From positions 3,176,423-3,240,422 of the forward strand of contig NZ_KZ614145.1 in assembly GCF_002884495.1 (NCBI RefSeq): a DNA stretch of 64,000 nucleotides, in the 5' to 3' direction. Source of the stretch: Rummeliibacillus pycnus. Its GTDB lineage: Bacteria; Bacillota; Bacilli; Bacillales_A; Planococcaceae. Every line of letters begins with the position of its first letter. The first letter of the stretch is position 1. Both the position numbers and the translations under genes were made by a program. Under the pieces are notes generated by a model. That model searched no databases, was not told where the DNA came from, and worked only from the letters and a program-made list of their open reading frames with translations. Shown in pieces: positions 45,004 to 54,013 of this stretch.

Positions 45004-45930
45004 ATGAAAGAACAATGGGTCAAAGATTTATCTACTATTGTAAATCCTCAAAACGTTAAAATAGATGAACCACTAAAAAATTATACAATGACAAAACTCG
45101 GCGGAAATGCTGATGTTTTTGTTATGCCTTCAACTGAAGAAGAAGCAGCTGAAGTTGTAAGATACGCACATCTTCATAAAGTATCAATATTTTTATTAGG
45201 AAATGGCTCGAATATGGTTATTAGAGATGGTGGTATTCGAGGTATTGTTTTAAATCTATCAAATCTAAATGAAATTCGTATTGAAGGAACTACAGTCTAT
45301 GCGCAATCAGGTGCACTGATTATAGATGTTTCAAAAGCTGCGGCTGCTAATTCTTTAACTGGTCTAGAATTTTCTTGCGGTATTCCAGGATCTATCGGCG
45401 GAGCAATGGCGATGAATGCGGGAGCATATGGCGGTGAGATTAAAGATGTCATCGTAAGTTGTAAAGTACTAACACCAACTGGCGATGTCTTAGAACTGAC
45501 TAAAGATCAATTAGAACTTGATTATCGTAAAAGTATTATTGCTAAGAATGGTTATTATGTTTTATCTTCTGTTTTTGAATTACAAAAAGGCGACAAAGAA
45601 ACAATTGATGCAACAATTGCGGATTTAACTTTTAAGCGTCAGTCTAAACAACCACTTGAATATCCTTCTGCCGGAAGCGTATTTAAACGACCACCAGGTT
45701 ATTTTGCAGGTAAGCTAATTCAAGATAGCGGTATGCAAGGTAAAGGTGTTGGTGATGCAGAAGTTTCAACAAAACATGCAGGCTTTATCATCAACAAACG
45801 TAATGCAACTGCAACTGATTATATTGAAACAATTCATATGGTTCAAAGAGCTGTAAAAGAAAAATTCGGTATCGATCTTGAAACAGAGGTTAAAATTGTT
45901 GGAGAAGATTTACCAACTGATAAAAAATAA
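45004..45930 (+). CDS. murB: UDP-N-acetylenolpyruvoylglucosamine reductase MurB
   Basis: 308 residues, type II MurB. FLLGNGSNMVIRDGGIRG (FAD-binding PP-loop) near residue 70, GLEFSCGIPGSIGGAMAMNAGAYGGE near 125 and SAGSVFKRPPGYFAGKLIQ near 225, with the catalytic serine, are all present. It makes UDP-MurNAc for peptidoglycan using NADPH. A GGAATGGG stretch precedes the ATG. Monocistronic, ending at a strong hairpin. Confidence 0.96.
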   Translation: MKEQWVKDLSTIVNPQNVKIDEPLKNYTMTKLGGNADVFVMPSTEEEAAEVVRYAHLHKVSIFLLGNGSNMVIRDGGIRGIVLNLSNLNEIRIEGTTVYAQSGALIIDVSKAAAANSLTGLEFSCGIPGSIGGAMAMNAGAYGGEIKDVIVSCKVLTPTGDVLELTKDQLELDYRKSIIAKNGYYVLSSVFELQKGDKETIDATIADLTFKRQSKQPLEYPSAGSVFKRPPGYFAGKLIQDSGMQGKGVGDAEVSTKHAGFIINKRNATATDYIETIHMVQRAVKEKFGIDLETEVKIVGEDLPTDKK

Positions 45931-45945
45931 AACGTTTTAAGAGTG

Positions 45946-45981
45946 ACGCCTTTCGTTCATATATACGAAAGGCGTATTTTT
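45946..45981 (+). terminator. murB terminator
   Basis: ACGCCTTTCGT / ACGAAAGGCGT stem with TCATATAT loop and ATTTTTAC tail. Confidence 0.9.
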
Positions 45982-46001
45982 ACATACAGGGGGTTTTGAA
46001 C

Positions 46002-46754
46002 ATGAAATTTATATCTTGGAATGTTAATGGTATTCGAGCTTGTTTGAAAAAAGGATTTATAGATTATTTTAATGAAATGGATGCAGACTTTTTTTGTATT
46101 CAAGAAACAAAATGTCAAGCGGAACAAGTAGAGCTGACATTACCAGGGTATCATCAATTTTGGAACTATGCCGAACGAAAAGGGTATTCAGGAACCGCTA
46201 TTTTTACAAAACACGAACCGCTATCAGTTAAATATGGTGTTGGCGAAATGGAGAGTCAAGAAGAAGGACGTATTATAACACTTGAGTATGAGAACTTCTA
46301 TTTAGTAAACGTTTATACACCAAATTCCAAAAGAGATTTAACACGTTTAGAATATCGTGTAGTTTGGGAAGATGAATTACGAGCTTATTTACAATCTTTA
46401 GATAACATCAAACCAGTTATTTACTGTGGTGATTTAAATGTTGCCCATGAAGAAATTGATCTAAAAAATCCAAAAGCTAATATAGGCAACTCTGGTTTTA
46501 CTGATGAAGAAAGAGGACGAATGACAAGATTATTAAATTCAGGTTTCACAGATTCTTTCCGTTATCTATTTCCAGATGTAACGGATCACTACACATGGTG
46601 GTCTTACATGAATACAGTACGTGAACGGAATATTGGATGGCGTATTGATTACTTTATTCTGTCTAATCGGTTACAAGAGAAAATTTCAAAAGCTGAAATA
46701 CATAGCAATATTTTAGGTAGTGACCACTGTCCGATTATGCTTGAAATCAAATAA
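46002..46754 (+). CDS. exoA: Exodeoxyribonuclease III / AP endonuclease ExoA
   Basis: 250 residues from ATG 46002; a TTG two codons earlier is in frame but closer to the GGGGG ribosome site. All ExoIII motifs are visible: FISWNVNGIRACLKKG, FCIQETKCQ (metal Glu), VYTPNS, YCGDLNVAHEEIDL (catalytic Asp-Asn) and GSDHCPIMLEI (catalytic His). It cuts at abasic sites in base-excision repair. It is between terminators and probably monocistronic. Confidence 0.96.
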   Translation: MKFISWNVNGIRACLKKGFIDYFNEMDADFFCIQETKCQAEQVELTLPGYHQFWNYAERKGYSGTAIFTKHEPLSVKYGVGEMESQEEGRIITLEYENFYLVNVYTPNSKRDLTRLEYRVVWEDELRAYLQSLDNIKPVIYCGDLNVAHEEIDLKNPKANIGNSGFTDEERGRMTRLLNSGFTDSFRYLFPDVTDHYTWWSYMNTVRERNIGWRIDYFILSNRLQEKISKAEIHSNILGSDHCPIMLEIK

Positions 46755-46803
46755 ACACCTGTTTTATATAGAACACTCGTTTTATAAAATACGGGTGTTT
46801 TTT
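46755..46803 (+). terminator. exoA terminator
   Basis: AACACC..GTTTTATA pairs with TATAAAA..GGGTGTT, followed by TTTTTATTTT. Confidence 0.8.
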
Positions 46804-46864
46804 ATTTTGGTTGATGGGATAATGTGACCGGCTTCGGAATATAGAGAAGTTAGGAGGGAGATGT

Positions 46865-49231
46865 ATGGAGAAAAAAAGGAAACGTCGAATATGGAAATGG
46901 TTTTTGTATACACTTGGTACGCTGATTGTTGTCATAATTGGAGCAACGTGGTACGTCAATTATTATATCGATAAATCTATGCCTCAAATTGAAGGAGAGG
47001 TTGTAGTAGATGGGATGGATCAAGATGTCAAAGTGACAAGGGATCAAGAAGGAGTACCACATATAGAAGCAAAAACGGATGCAGACCTTTACCGTGCACA
47101 AGGCTATGTACAAGCCCAAGATCGCCTATTTCAGATGGATTTATCTAGAAGGAAAGCAAGCGGTACGCTATCAGAAGTAGTAGGAAAATCAACGCTTAAG
47201 ACAGATAAGTTCTTTAGGACATTTAGTCTAAGGAATGCTGCAGAAAATTCTTATGATGGTTATTCCAAGGCAGCAAAACAAGTGCTTACTTGGTATGCAG
47301 AAGGAGTAAATGCTTTTATTGAAAAAGCTAAAAAGGAAGGTACTTTGCCCTATGAATTCAAATTATTAGGGTATGAACCAGAGCCTTGGACACCTATTGA
47401 TTCTTTAACTATTGGAAAATACATGGCGTATGATTTAGGCGGACATTGGGATATGTTAGCTTTTAGACATTGGGCTTTAACCAATTTGTCTCCTGATGAG
47501 GTTCAAGAGTTAATGATTCATTATCCTGACAATGCCAAGTCTATTATTGAGGAGAATCTCGAACATACTGTAAAAGTATCTGGTCAATTTGATTCTTCAC
47601 TTATTCCAAATGAATTTAATGGAAGTAATAACTGGGTGATATCAGGTGATAAAACTAAAAGTGGAAAGCCGTTACTAGCAGATGATCCACACTTAGGGTT
47701 AAGTACACCTTCAATATGGTATCAAATGCACCTTAACTCTCCAACACAAAACGTAAGTGGAGTTATTTTCGCAGGTATCCCAGGTATTATTTTAGGTCAT
47801 AATGAGGACATTGCTTGGGGGGTTACAAATGTTGGGCCGGATGTACAGGATTTATATATTGAAATGCCAAATCCAGATAATCCAACCCAATTTAAGTACG
47901 AAAACAAGTGGGAACAAGCAGAAGTAAGAAAAGAAAAGATTAAAGTAAAAGGACAAAAACCAGTAGATTATGAAGTGATCGTTACAAGGCATGGTCCTAT
48001 TATTTCAAATCTACTATATAAAAAAGAAAAGCCAACTGCTGTTTTTTCAATGCAGTGGACAGCTTTACAATCGACTCAAGAATTACAAGCCATTTTGAAT
48101 ATGGATAAAGCTACGAATTGGATTGAATTTGAAAATGCGTTAAAAGATTTTAAGGCGCCTGCACAAAATTTTGTCTTTGCATCTGCTAAAGATGGAACCA
48201 TTGCTTATAAGGCAAATGGGCTGATCCCAATTCGTAAAAGGGGCGATGGTCAATTTCCTGTTCCAGGATATTCTGCTGATTATGGTTGGAAGGGATATAT
48301 TGATTTTGATAAATTACCGAAAGTTATAAATCCAGATAGTGGATATATTGCAACAGCTAATAATAAGGTAGTTGGAAGTGGATATCCTTATCATATTACA
48401 GATTTTTGGGCACAACCATATCGCTATGAGCGAATTGTTAGAATGTTAGAGGAAAAAGATGATTTTACGGTTGGAGATATGGAGAAAATGCAGTTAGATA
48501 CGGAAAATTTATATGCGGAAGAATTTTTGCCCAATATGATTCAATCTGTTAAGAAGCAAGGAAAGTTAAAGAATGTAGTGAAATTAATGGAAGCGTGGGA
48601 TTATCAAGATTCTATTTCTGAAGGCGCACCACTTGTTTTTCATTTATGGATGCTAAAAATCCAAGATCAACTCTTTAAGAAATCAATGCCGTCTGATGTG
48701 TATGCCATGATGCCTGGAAAATATAATATTACGGATGAATTGTTGCGACAAGCATATAAAGGTAAACCAGGAGAATTTGTGGATAAGGCTGGTGGCATAG
48801 ATGAATTGGTAACAAAAGCTCTACAAAAAGCAGTTAGTGAGATAAAAGAGTCTTTTGGAGATGACCTTACAAAATGGAGATGGGGAGATTATCATCAAGT
48901 TGTGTTCAAACATCCGCTATCTTCTGTATCTCCAATTTTAGCGGATCTACTTGATTCAGAGAAAATACCGGTAGCAGGTTCAAAGGTTACAGTTCGAGCA
49001 GCGGCCTCAGATAAATCAGGTATTGTAAATCATGGAGCTTCGTGGAGATTTGTTGCAGATTTAAATGACCTATCGAAAGCCTATCATATCGTAGGACCGG
49101 GGCAAAGCGAGCATATGAAATCTAAATGGTATCATGATCAGGTAGATGATTGGGTGAATGGAACATATCATGAAACGGTAATCAATGGTAAAATAACGAA
49201 TGGTTATGTACTAATATTGAAAGCAAAGTAA
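46865..49231 (+). CDS. Membrane-anchored penicillin acylase-family (Ntn) amidohydrolase
   Basis: 788 residues, typical of the penicillin acylase family (Pfam Penicil_amidase). A basic N-terminus and one hydrophobic helix (residues 13-34) anchor it outside the membrane. The alpha part has VTRDQEGVPHIEAKTDADLYRAQGYVQAQDRLFQMDL; the beta part starts at the catalytic Ser254 in NGSNNWVISGDKT, released by autocatalytic cleavage before it. ADDPHLGL and the later WGVTNVGPDVQDLY fit the fold. It cleaves amide bonds of acylated compounds such as penicillins or N-acyl homoserine lactones; the physiological substrate here is not known. GGAGGGAG precedes the ATG. Confidence 0.9.
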   Translation: MEKKRKRRIWKWFLYTLGTLIVVIIGATWYVNYYIDKSMPQIEGEVVVDGMDQDVKVTRDQEGVPHIEAKTDADLYRAQGYVQAQDRLFQMDLSRRKASGTLSEVVGKSTLKTDKFFRTFSLRNAAENSYDGYSKAAKQVLTWYAEGVNAFIEKAKKEGTLPYEFKLLGYEPEPWTPIDSLTIGKYMAYDLGGHWDMLAFRHWALTNLSPDEVQELMIHYPDNAKSIIEENLEHTVKVSGQFDSSLIPNEFNGSNNWVISGDKTKSGKPLLADDPHLGLSTPSIWYQMHLNSPTQNVSGVIFAGIPGIILGHNEDIAWGVTNVGPDVQDLYIEMPNPDNPTQFKYENKWEQAEVRKEKIKVKGQKPVDYEVIVTRHGPIISNLLYKKEKPTAVFSMQWTALQSTQELQAILNMDKATNWIEFENALKDFKAPAQNFVFASAKDGTIAYKANGLIPIRKRGDGQFPVPGYSADYGWKGYIDFDKLPKVINPDSGYIATANNKVVGSGYPYHITDFWAQPYRYERIVRMLEEKDDFTVGDMEKMQLDTENLYAEEFLPNMIQSVKKQGKLKNVVKLMEAWDYQDSISEGAPLVFHLWMLKIQDQLFKKSMPSDVYAMMPGKYNITDELLRQAYKGKPGEFVDKAGGIDELVTKALQKAVSEIKESFGDDLTKWRWGDYHQVVFKHPLSSVSPILADLLDSEKIPVAGSKVTVRAAASDKSGIVNHGASWRFVADLNDLSKAYHIVGPGQSEHMKSKWYHDQVDDWVNGTYHETVINGKITNGYVLILKAK

Positions 49232-49234
49232 AAC

Positions 49235-49286
49235 TTCAATTGATATTTGGGGTTTTAACTCCCCGTTAAAGTGGGGATCATTGAAG
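49235..49286 (+). promoter_or_regulatory. Leader hairpin before the crcB pair
   Basis: CTTCAATTGAT pairs with ATCATTGAAG and the interior holds a CCCC/GGGG stem (ACTCCCCGTTAAAGTGGGG). The right arm overlaps the AAGGTGG ribosome site, so folding would hide it. It does not match the fluoride (crcB) riboswitch consensus I recall. Confidence 0.45.
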
Positions 49287-49295
49287 GTGGATGAA

Positions 49296-49670
49296 GTGAT
49301 AAAAAATATCTTAGCAGTAGTACTAGGTGGCATGTTGGGCACTTTGCTACGTTATGGTGTCATTCTATGCACACCAACTGAATGGATGCTGTGGATAGCG
49401 AATGGTTTAGGGAGTTTTGTTATGGGAATATTCAATGGATTATTCACACGTTTTCCACAGTGCTCAGGTTGGAAGCTATTTTTGACGACCGGAATGCTCG
49501 GTGCATTCACAACGTTTTCCACATTTTCGGCAAATTGGTTTAAATTGATGCAAACAAGTACATCAATGGCTATTATTTATGCAAGTATGATGACCATATT
49601 GTGTATTGTATTAGCATCATTTGGCTTTTTATTAACTGCCTCAAAGAAGAAAGCAGGTGAGCAAGGATGA
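49296..49670 (+). CDS. crcB1: Fluoride channel subunit CrcB/Fluc (first of pair)
   Basis: 124 residues from GTG 49296, 6 bases after AAGGTGG; the TTG at 49281 lies within that site and is rejected. Four membrane helices, GGMLGTLLRYGV, IANGLGSFVMGIFNG and the GAFTTFSTFSANWFKL stretch, which contains the conserved phenylalanine ladder and central Na+ site motif, identify a Fluc fluoride channel. Gram-positive Fluc often is a heterodimer; a second crcB overlaps by 4 bases. It expels cytosolic fluoride. Confidence 0.92.
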   Translation: MIKNILAVVLGGMLGTLLRYGVILCTPTEWMLWIANGLGSFVMGIFNGLFTRFPQCSGWKLFLTTGMLGAFTTFSTFSANWFKLMQTSTSMAIIYASMMTILCIVLASFGFLLTASKKKAGEQG

Positions 49671-50014
49671 TTTGGCTTTTACTTGCAATAGGAGGCGGAT
49701 TAGGTGCTGCAACGCGTTATGGAGTTGTTTTATGGATGGAACATAAAGAACAGCCGTATTACGTAGCAACATTTATTGTAAATAGTGTAGGCTCATTGTT
49801 GATGGGGGTAGCACTTCATATTACTGTAGACCAACAATTATCCACAGCTTTCTTTTCTACTGGCTTTTTAGGAGCATTTACGACGTTTTCCACTTTTGCA
49901 TTTGATACAGTTAAGCTAATTCGGGAAAAGGATTTTCGAGGGGTATTCTTGTACCCGGTTTTAACATTGTTTTCAGGAATTATTCTTGTTACGTTAGCGT
50001 ATCAAATAATATAA
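49667..50014 (+). CDS. crcB2: Fluoride channel subunit CrcB/Fluc (second of pair)
   Basis: 115 residues. GGLGAATRYGVVLW, NSVGSLLMGVALH and GFLGAFTTFSTFAFDTVKLI repeat the family pattern of the upstream gene. The ATG overlaps the crcB1 stop (ATGA), implying coupled translation and heterodimer assembly. A perfect hairpin terminator follows directly. Confidence 0.93.
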   Translation: MIWLLLAIGGGLGAATRYGVVLWMEHKEQPYYVATFIVNSVGSLLMGVALHITVDQQLSTAFFSTGFLGAFTTFSTFAFDTVKLIREKDFRGVFLYPVLTLFSGIILVTLAYQII

Positions 50015-50037
50015 AAAATGGATGAAAGTCAAATTCA

Positions 50038-50088
50038 GACTGTAGGTAAACTCTAGGGAATTCGAGTTTGCCTACAGTCTTTTTTATT
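50038..50088 (+). terminator. crcB operon terminator
   Basis: GACTGTAGGTAAACTC at 50038-50053 pairs with its near-perfect complement at 50064-50079 and is followed by TTTTTTATT. Confidence 0.92.
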
Positions 50089-50104
50089 AAGATAAATTGG
50101 ATTC

Positions 50105-50275
50105 CTAAGCCCGTTGCTCCTGCGGTTACTCGTCGCAGTAAAAAGAATTGCTCCTGCGGTTACTCGTCTAGTACCTTTTCCCACAGGACAATGAATGAAC
50201 TTCGCTGAATGAACCTCGCACGAAGAAAATGCGAATGCATTTTCGAGGACTCTTCGCTAATTCCACTTTCAACTA
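50105..50275. repeat. Intergenic repeat region with direct and inverted repeats
   Basis: TTGCTCCTGCGGTTACTCGTC occurs twice in this block (about 50114-50134 and 50149-50169), 35 bases apart. A 14-base tandem GAATGAAC(T/C)TCGC follows at about 50193-50220, and a GCGAATGCATTTTCG hairpin at 50231-50245. The block is more GC-rich than the flanks and has no supported gene. It looks like a degenerate dispersed intergenic repeat, similar in character to that at 36940-37030. Confidence 0.55.
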
Positions 50276-50367
50276 AGATTGGAATACGAGATTTTTATCA
50301 TAAAATCTTGCTAATTTTACTTTTTCAGTAGCCTCGGTATTTTAGGACTCTTTTTGTTAGCCATTTT

Positions 50368-51360
50368 TTAATGTTCAAATTTTGCCTTTTCTACAACACG
50401 GTTTTTACGTCCTACCGTTGTTTCAGCATGTAACAAAGATTGATAAACAGACTCTTCTGTTGCTTCAATAGTAGCTTGGAAAAGATCGTTTATTAGTTTT
50501 GAGTCATCTCTCACAAATGGGATTGCTTCACCAATCGGGGAAGCTGATTGATGTGGAATTGTATAAGCATTTGAAAAAGCAATTATAATATCACCACTGC
50601 CATTGTGGATATGAGTACCAGTGCGACCGAGCCCGATAGCTGCTCTTTTGGCCAGACGTTTTAACTGGCGATCGCTAAGAGGTGCATTTGTAGCAACGAT
50701 AATAATAACGGAGCCATCTGGTTTTTCAATAGGTGGATCTTGTTGCCAACTTGCAAAGCGACATTCCCCAGCATTGCCGAAATTCGTAAGTGACAATACA
50801 CCTACTGTAAACAGTTCTCCATCTCGTTCAGCAATTCTTGAAGATGATCCAATACCTCCTTTTTTTTCATAACAAATCATCCCTTTGCCAGCTCCAACAG
50901 CACCTTGTTCAAAAGATTCGTTTTTCGCATTATGTATGGCAGATACTGCATGTTCAGGTTTTACTGCTCGTAGTCTCATACTATTTAAATGACTGTCATT
51001 ACATTCACCAACAACAATGTTCAGAGAACTAGTTGAATCACCAATCTGTGGATTCTGTTTGAGCATATAATCTAAAGTACCCTCTAATACAGCAGCTACA
51101 CTAAATGTATTGGTTAGCATAATAGGGGACTCCATAACACCCAATTCTTCTATTTGTACGAGCCCGATTGATTTACCAAAACCATTTAAGACAAAGCTTG
51201 CTGCAGGTACCTTTTGTTCAAAAAGGTTACCTCCATGTGGCAAAATAGCAGTAACTCCTGTGCATATTGTATCCACTTCGTTTCTTTTTTCATATAAAGT
51301 AACATGCCCAACATGAACATTCGGAACATCCGTAATCATATTCCATTGTCCTTTTTTCAT
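50368..51360 (-). CDS. P1/S58-family self-processing aminopeptidase (DmpA/BapA-like)
   Basis: 330 residues, a DmpA-type Ntn-fold peptidase. TDVPNVHVGHVTLYE at the start and GVTAILPHGGNLFEQKVPAASFVLNGFGKS match the family. The autocatalytic cleavage site G-S is in PDGSVIIIVATNAPLSDRQ, placing the catalytic nucleophile at Ser217. Cleavage gives alpha and beta chains. Relatives release N-terminal D- or beta-amino acids and amides. AAAGGGGTG lies before the ATG. No neighbour indicates the natural peptide substrate; a signal peptide is absent. Confidence 0.88.
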   Translation of the reverse strand: MKKGQWNMITDVPNVHVGHVTLYEKRNEVDTICTGVTAILPHGGNLFEQKVPAASFVLNGFGKSIGLVQIEELGVMESPIMLTNTFSVAAVLEGTLDYMLKQNPQIGDSTSSLNIVVGECNDSHLNSMRLRAVKPEHAVSAIHNAKNESFEQGAVGAGKGMICYEKKGGIGSSSRIAERDGELFTVGVLSLTNFGNAGECRFASWQQDPPIEKPDGSVIIIVATNAPLSDRQLKRLAKRAAIGLGRTGTHIHNGSGDIIIAFSNAYTIPHQSASPIGEAIPFVRDDSKLINDLFQATIEATEESVYQSLLHAETTVGRKNRVVEKAKFEH

Positions 51361-51423
51361 AAAATCACCCCTTTAGCTATTTTTATCAAATATACAAAAT
51401 TAATAAAATTTTCTCAATTCTTT

Positions 51424-51470
51424 TTGACATTCAAATATACATTTGAATAACATATAGAAAAACAAGTATA
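51424..51470 (+). promoter_or_regulatory. cad promoter and CadC operator (cadO)
   Basis: ATTCAAAT-ATAC-ATTTGAAT at 51429-51448 is a perfect inverted repeat matching the CadC/ArsR operator class. A -35 TTGACA at 51424-51429 overlaps it; an alternative promoter is TTGAAT 51443 with TATACT 51465-51470 (16-base spacer). Either way the operator overlaps the promoter. A further half-site TATTTGAATG lies at about 51498, near the ribosome site. Confidence 0.82.
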
Positions 51471-51523
51471 CTTAGGATATCAAAACAATCAAACAAGTAT
51501 TTGAATGAAGGGAGTGACGAATA

Positions 51524-51880
51524 ATGGACAAAGAAATGTGTGAGATTACGAAAGTAAATGAAGAAGCAGTTGAAAGAGTCCAAAACCAAATTCCTAATTT
51601 GAACGATTTGGCTCAATTTTTTAAAGCATTAGCAGATGAAACAAGACTCAAAATAACTTATGCGTTAACTATAGAGAATTCTCTGTGTGTCTGTGATGTA
51701 GCAAGAATTATTGGATCTTCAAATGCAACAGCATCTCATCATTTGCGTTATTTGAAAGAACATGGCTTAGCAAATTCATATCGGAAAGGTAAGATGGTGT
51801 ATTACGCATTAGCAGATTCACACGTTAAACAGCTAGTGGAAATTGCTTATGAACATTCGATAGAAGGTGAAGGCAAATGA
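51524..51880 (+). CDS. cadC: ArsR/SmtB-family metal sensor CadC
   Basis: 118 residues. The winged helix includes LAQFFKALADETRLKITYAL and SNATASHHLRYLKEHGLANSYRKGKMVYYAL. Metal ligands are as in CadC: Cys6 near the N-terminus and the alpha-3 pair C55 and C57 in LCVCDVARI. It represses the operon from the TCAAAT-type palindrome at 51429-51448 and lets go when Cd, Pb or Zn binds. AAGGGAGTG precedes the ATG. It overlaps cadA by 4 bases. Confidence 0.94.
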   Translation: MDKEMCEITKVNEEAVERVQNQIPNLNDLAQFFKALADETRLKITYALTIENSLCVCDVARIIGSSNATASHHLRYLKEHGLANSYRKGKMVYYALADSHVKQLVEIAYEHSIEGEGK

Positions 51881-53982
51881 AGAAAAAAAACATACAAGAA
51901 TATCGATTACAAAATTTATCTTGTGCAAACTGTGCAATGAAGTTTGAAAAAAACGTGCAAAGTATTCCTACTGTAGAAGAAGTACAATTGAATTTTGGAG
52001 CTGCTAAGCTGACGGTGAAAGGTGATGCTTCAATTGAACAATTATGTGCAGCAGGGGCGTTCGATGGTATAAAAGTAGTACCTGCTTCATCCAAAGAAGA
52101 AACGAATACGTTGTTTTATAAAAAAAAGGAAAATATTTTAGCTGGAATTTCTTTGCTATTTGTTATTGCAGGCTATTTAATGGGAGCTTTGCAAGGTGAG
52201 AACCATATAATAACGATTGGTTTATTTTTGATCGCCATTATAATTGGTGGCTACACCATTTTTAAGGACGGTTTTAGAAACTTATTGCATTTTGATTTTG
52301 ATATGAAAACCTTAATGACAATTGCGGTCATTGGAGCTGCTATTGTAGGGGAATGGAAAGAGGGAGCTGTGGTTGTTTTCCTCTTTGCTGTTAGTGAAGC
52401 ACTTGAGGCTTATTCTATGAATAAGGCGAGACAGTCTATTCGGCAATTGATGGATATTGCACCAGCAACCGCACTTGTTCGGCGTAAAGGTCAAGTAGTC
52501 GAATTAGCTACAGAAGATGTACAAATTGGTGATATTCTTATCGTCAAGCCTGGTCAAAAGATTGCTATGGATGGCGAAATTATAAATGGGATGTCAACAG
52601 TTAATCAAGCACCCATTACAGGAGAATCTATTCCAGTCAAAAAAGAAGTTGGGGATGAGGTTTTCGCAGGTACATTAAATGAAGAGGGTGCTCTTGAAAT
52701 TACTGTCACAAAACATGTGAAAGACACAACCATTGCAAAAATCATTAATTTAGTAGAAGAAGCACAAGCGGAAAAAGCACCTTCACAAAAATTCGTCGAT
52801 CGATTTGCGAAATATTATACCCCTGCAATTATTATTGTTGCAATCATTGTAGGCATAGTACCCCCGCTAATTGTTGGAGATTGGCACCATTGGATTTATC
52901 AAGGGCTTGCAGTGCTAGTAGTTGGTTGCCCATGTGCATTAGTGATTTCTACTCCTGTTGCCATAGTTACTGCAATTGGCAATGCAGCAAGACAAGGAGT
53001 GCTGATCAAAGGCGGTATCCATCTTGAACAACTTGGACATATAAAAGTAATCGCATTTGATAAAACAGGTACTCTTACAAAAGGTGTACCAGAAGTAACT
53101 AATGTATTAGCCTTTCAAGATACTTCAGAAGAACTATTAATTCAGTTAGTTGCAGGTGTTGAACATAGTTCCCAACATCCATTAGCAAAAGCCGTATTAA
53201 ACTATGCAAATAATCGTTCAATTAGCAGTGTGAAAGGTACAGATTTTCAATCAGTAACTGGTAAAGGTGCGTATGCAACAGTCGATAATCAGCAAATTTT
53301 TGTTGGAAGTGTGCAATGGATTCAAGAAATGATGGAAATTCCAACAATTATTTTAAAAGAAATAGAATCATTACAATGCGAAGGAAAATCAGTTATTGTA
53401 GTAGCTTCTAAAAATAGTTTATTAGGAATAATAGCAATTGCTGATCAGGTTCGCTCAAACTGTAATAATGTATTACAGAATTTAAAATCGATTGGAATTT
53501 CAAATACAGTTATATTAACAGGTGATGCACAAACAACAGCAAAAGCTATTGCTCAACAATTGCATATTACGGATGTAAAGGCAGACTTATTACCAGAAGA
53601 TAAATTAAATGCAATGAAAGAATTACAAAAACAGTATGGTGTTGTTGCGATGGTTGGAGATGGTGTGAATGATGCACCAGCATTAGCGGCAGCATCTGTA
53701 GGTATTGCCATGGGGGGAGCTGGGACAGATACAGCACTTGAAACAGCAGATGTTGCATTAATGGCAGATGACCTTGGAAAATTACCTTATACAATTAGAC
53801 TTAGTCGAAAAACGTTGCGAATTATTAAAGAAAATATTATGTTTGCATTAGGCTTGAAAATTTTAGCATTACTACTAATCATTCCGGGATGGCTAACGTT
53901 GTGGATTGCAATCTTTGCTGACATGGGTGCAACGTTGTTAGTCGTGCTAAATTCATTACGCTTAATTCGAATCCAAAAATAA
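51877..53982 (+). CDS. cadA: Cadmium/zinc/lead-exporting P1B-type ATPase CadA
   Basis: 701 residues. One N-terminal heavy-metal domain with C16-x-x-C19 (LSCANCAMKFE), then the P1B core: the CPC motif in VVGCPCALVISTP (C351/C353) in the membrane, the phosphorylation motif DKTGTLTKG with Asp395, the HP motif SSQHPLAKAV, and GDGVNDAPALAAA in the hinge. P1B-2 specificity (Cd, Zn, Pb) is suggested by CPC and the final-helix aspartate in IFADMGATLLVV. It overlaps the cadC stop (ATGA), so CadC controls its export of metals. Confidence 0.95.
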   Translation: MKKKNIQEYRLQNLSCANCAMKFEKNVQSIPTVEEVQLNFGAAKLTVKGDASIEQLCAAGAFDGIKVVPASSKEETNTLFYKKKENILAGISLLFVIAGYLMGALQGENHIITIGLFLIAIIIGGYTIFKDGFRNLLHFDFDMKTLMTIAVIGAAIVGEWKEGAVVVFLFAVSEALEAYSMNKARQSIRQLMDIAPATALVRRKGQVVELATEDVQIGDILIVKPGQKIAMDGEIINGMSTVNQAPITGESIPVKKEVGDEVFAGTLNEEGALEITVTKHVKDTTIAKIINLVEEAQAEKAPSQKFVDRFAKYYTPAIIIVAIIVGIVPPLIVGDWHHWIYQGLAVLVVGCPCALVISTPVAIVTAIGNAARQGVLIKGGIHLEQLGHIKVIAFDKTGTLTKGVPEVTNVLAFQDTSEELLIQLVAGVEHSSQHPLAKAVLNYANNRSISSVKGTDFQSVTGKGAYATVDNQQIFVGSVQWIQEMMEIPTIILKEIESLQCEGKSVIVVASKNSLLGIIAIADQVRSNCNNVLQNLKSIGISNTVILTGDAQTTAKAIAQQLHITDVKADLLPEDKLNAMKELQKQYGVVAMVGDGVNDAPALAAASVGIAMGGAGTDTALETADVALMADDLGKLPYTIRLSRKTLRIIKENIMFALGLKILALLLIIPGWLTLWIAIFADMGATLLVVLNSLRLIRIQK

Positions 53983-54013
53983 ATAATACCAATGCTATCG
54001 GGGGGCAACTATT

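Noticed and set aside
49235-49296. Fluoride riboswitch before crcB
   Set aside because: The conserved fluoride aptamer segments I recall (such as GUUCGCC and UGACxCCU parts) are not present; only a simple hairpin is seen.
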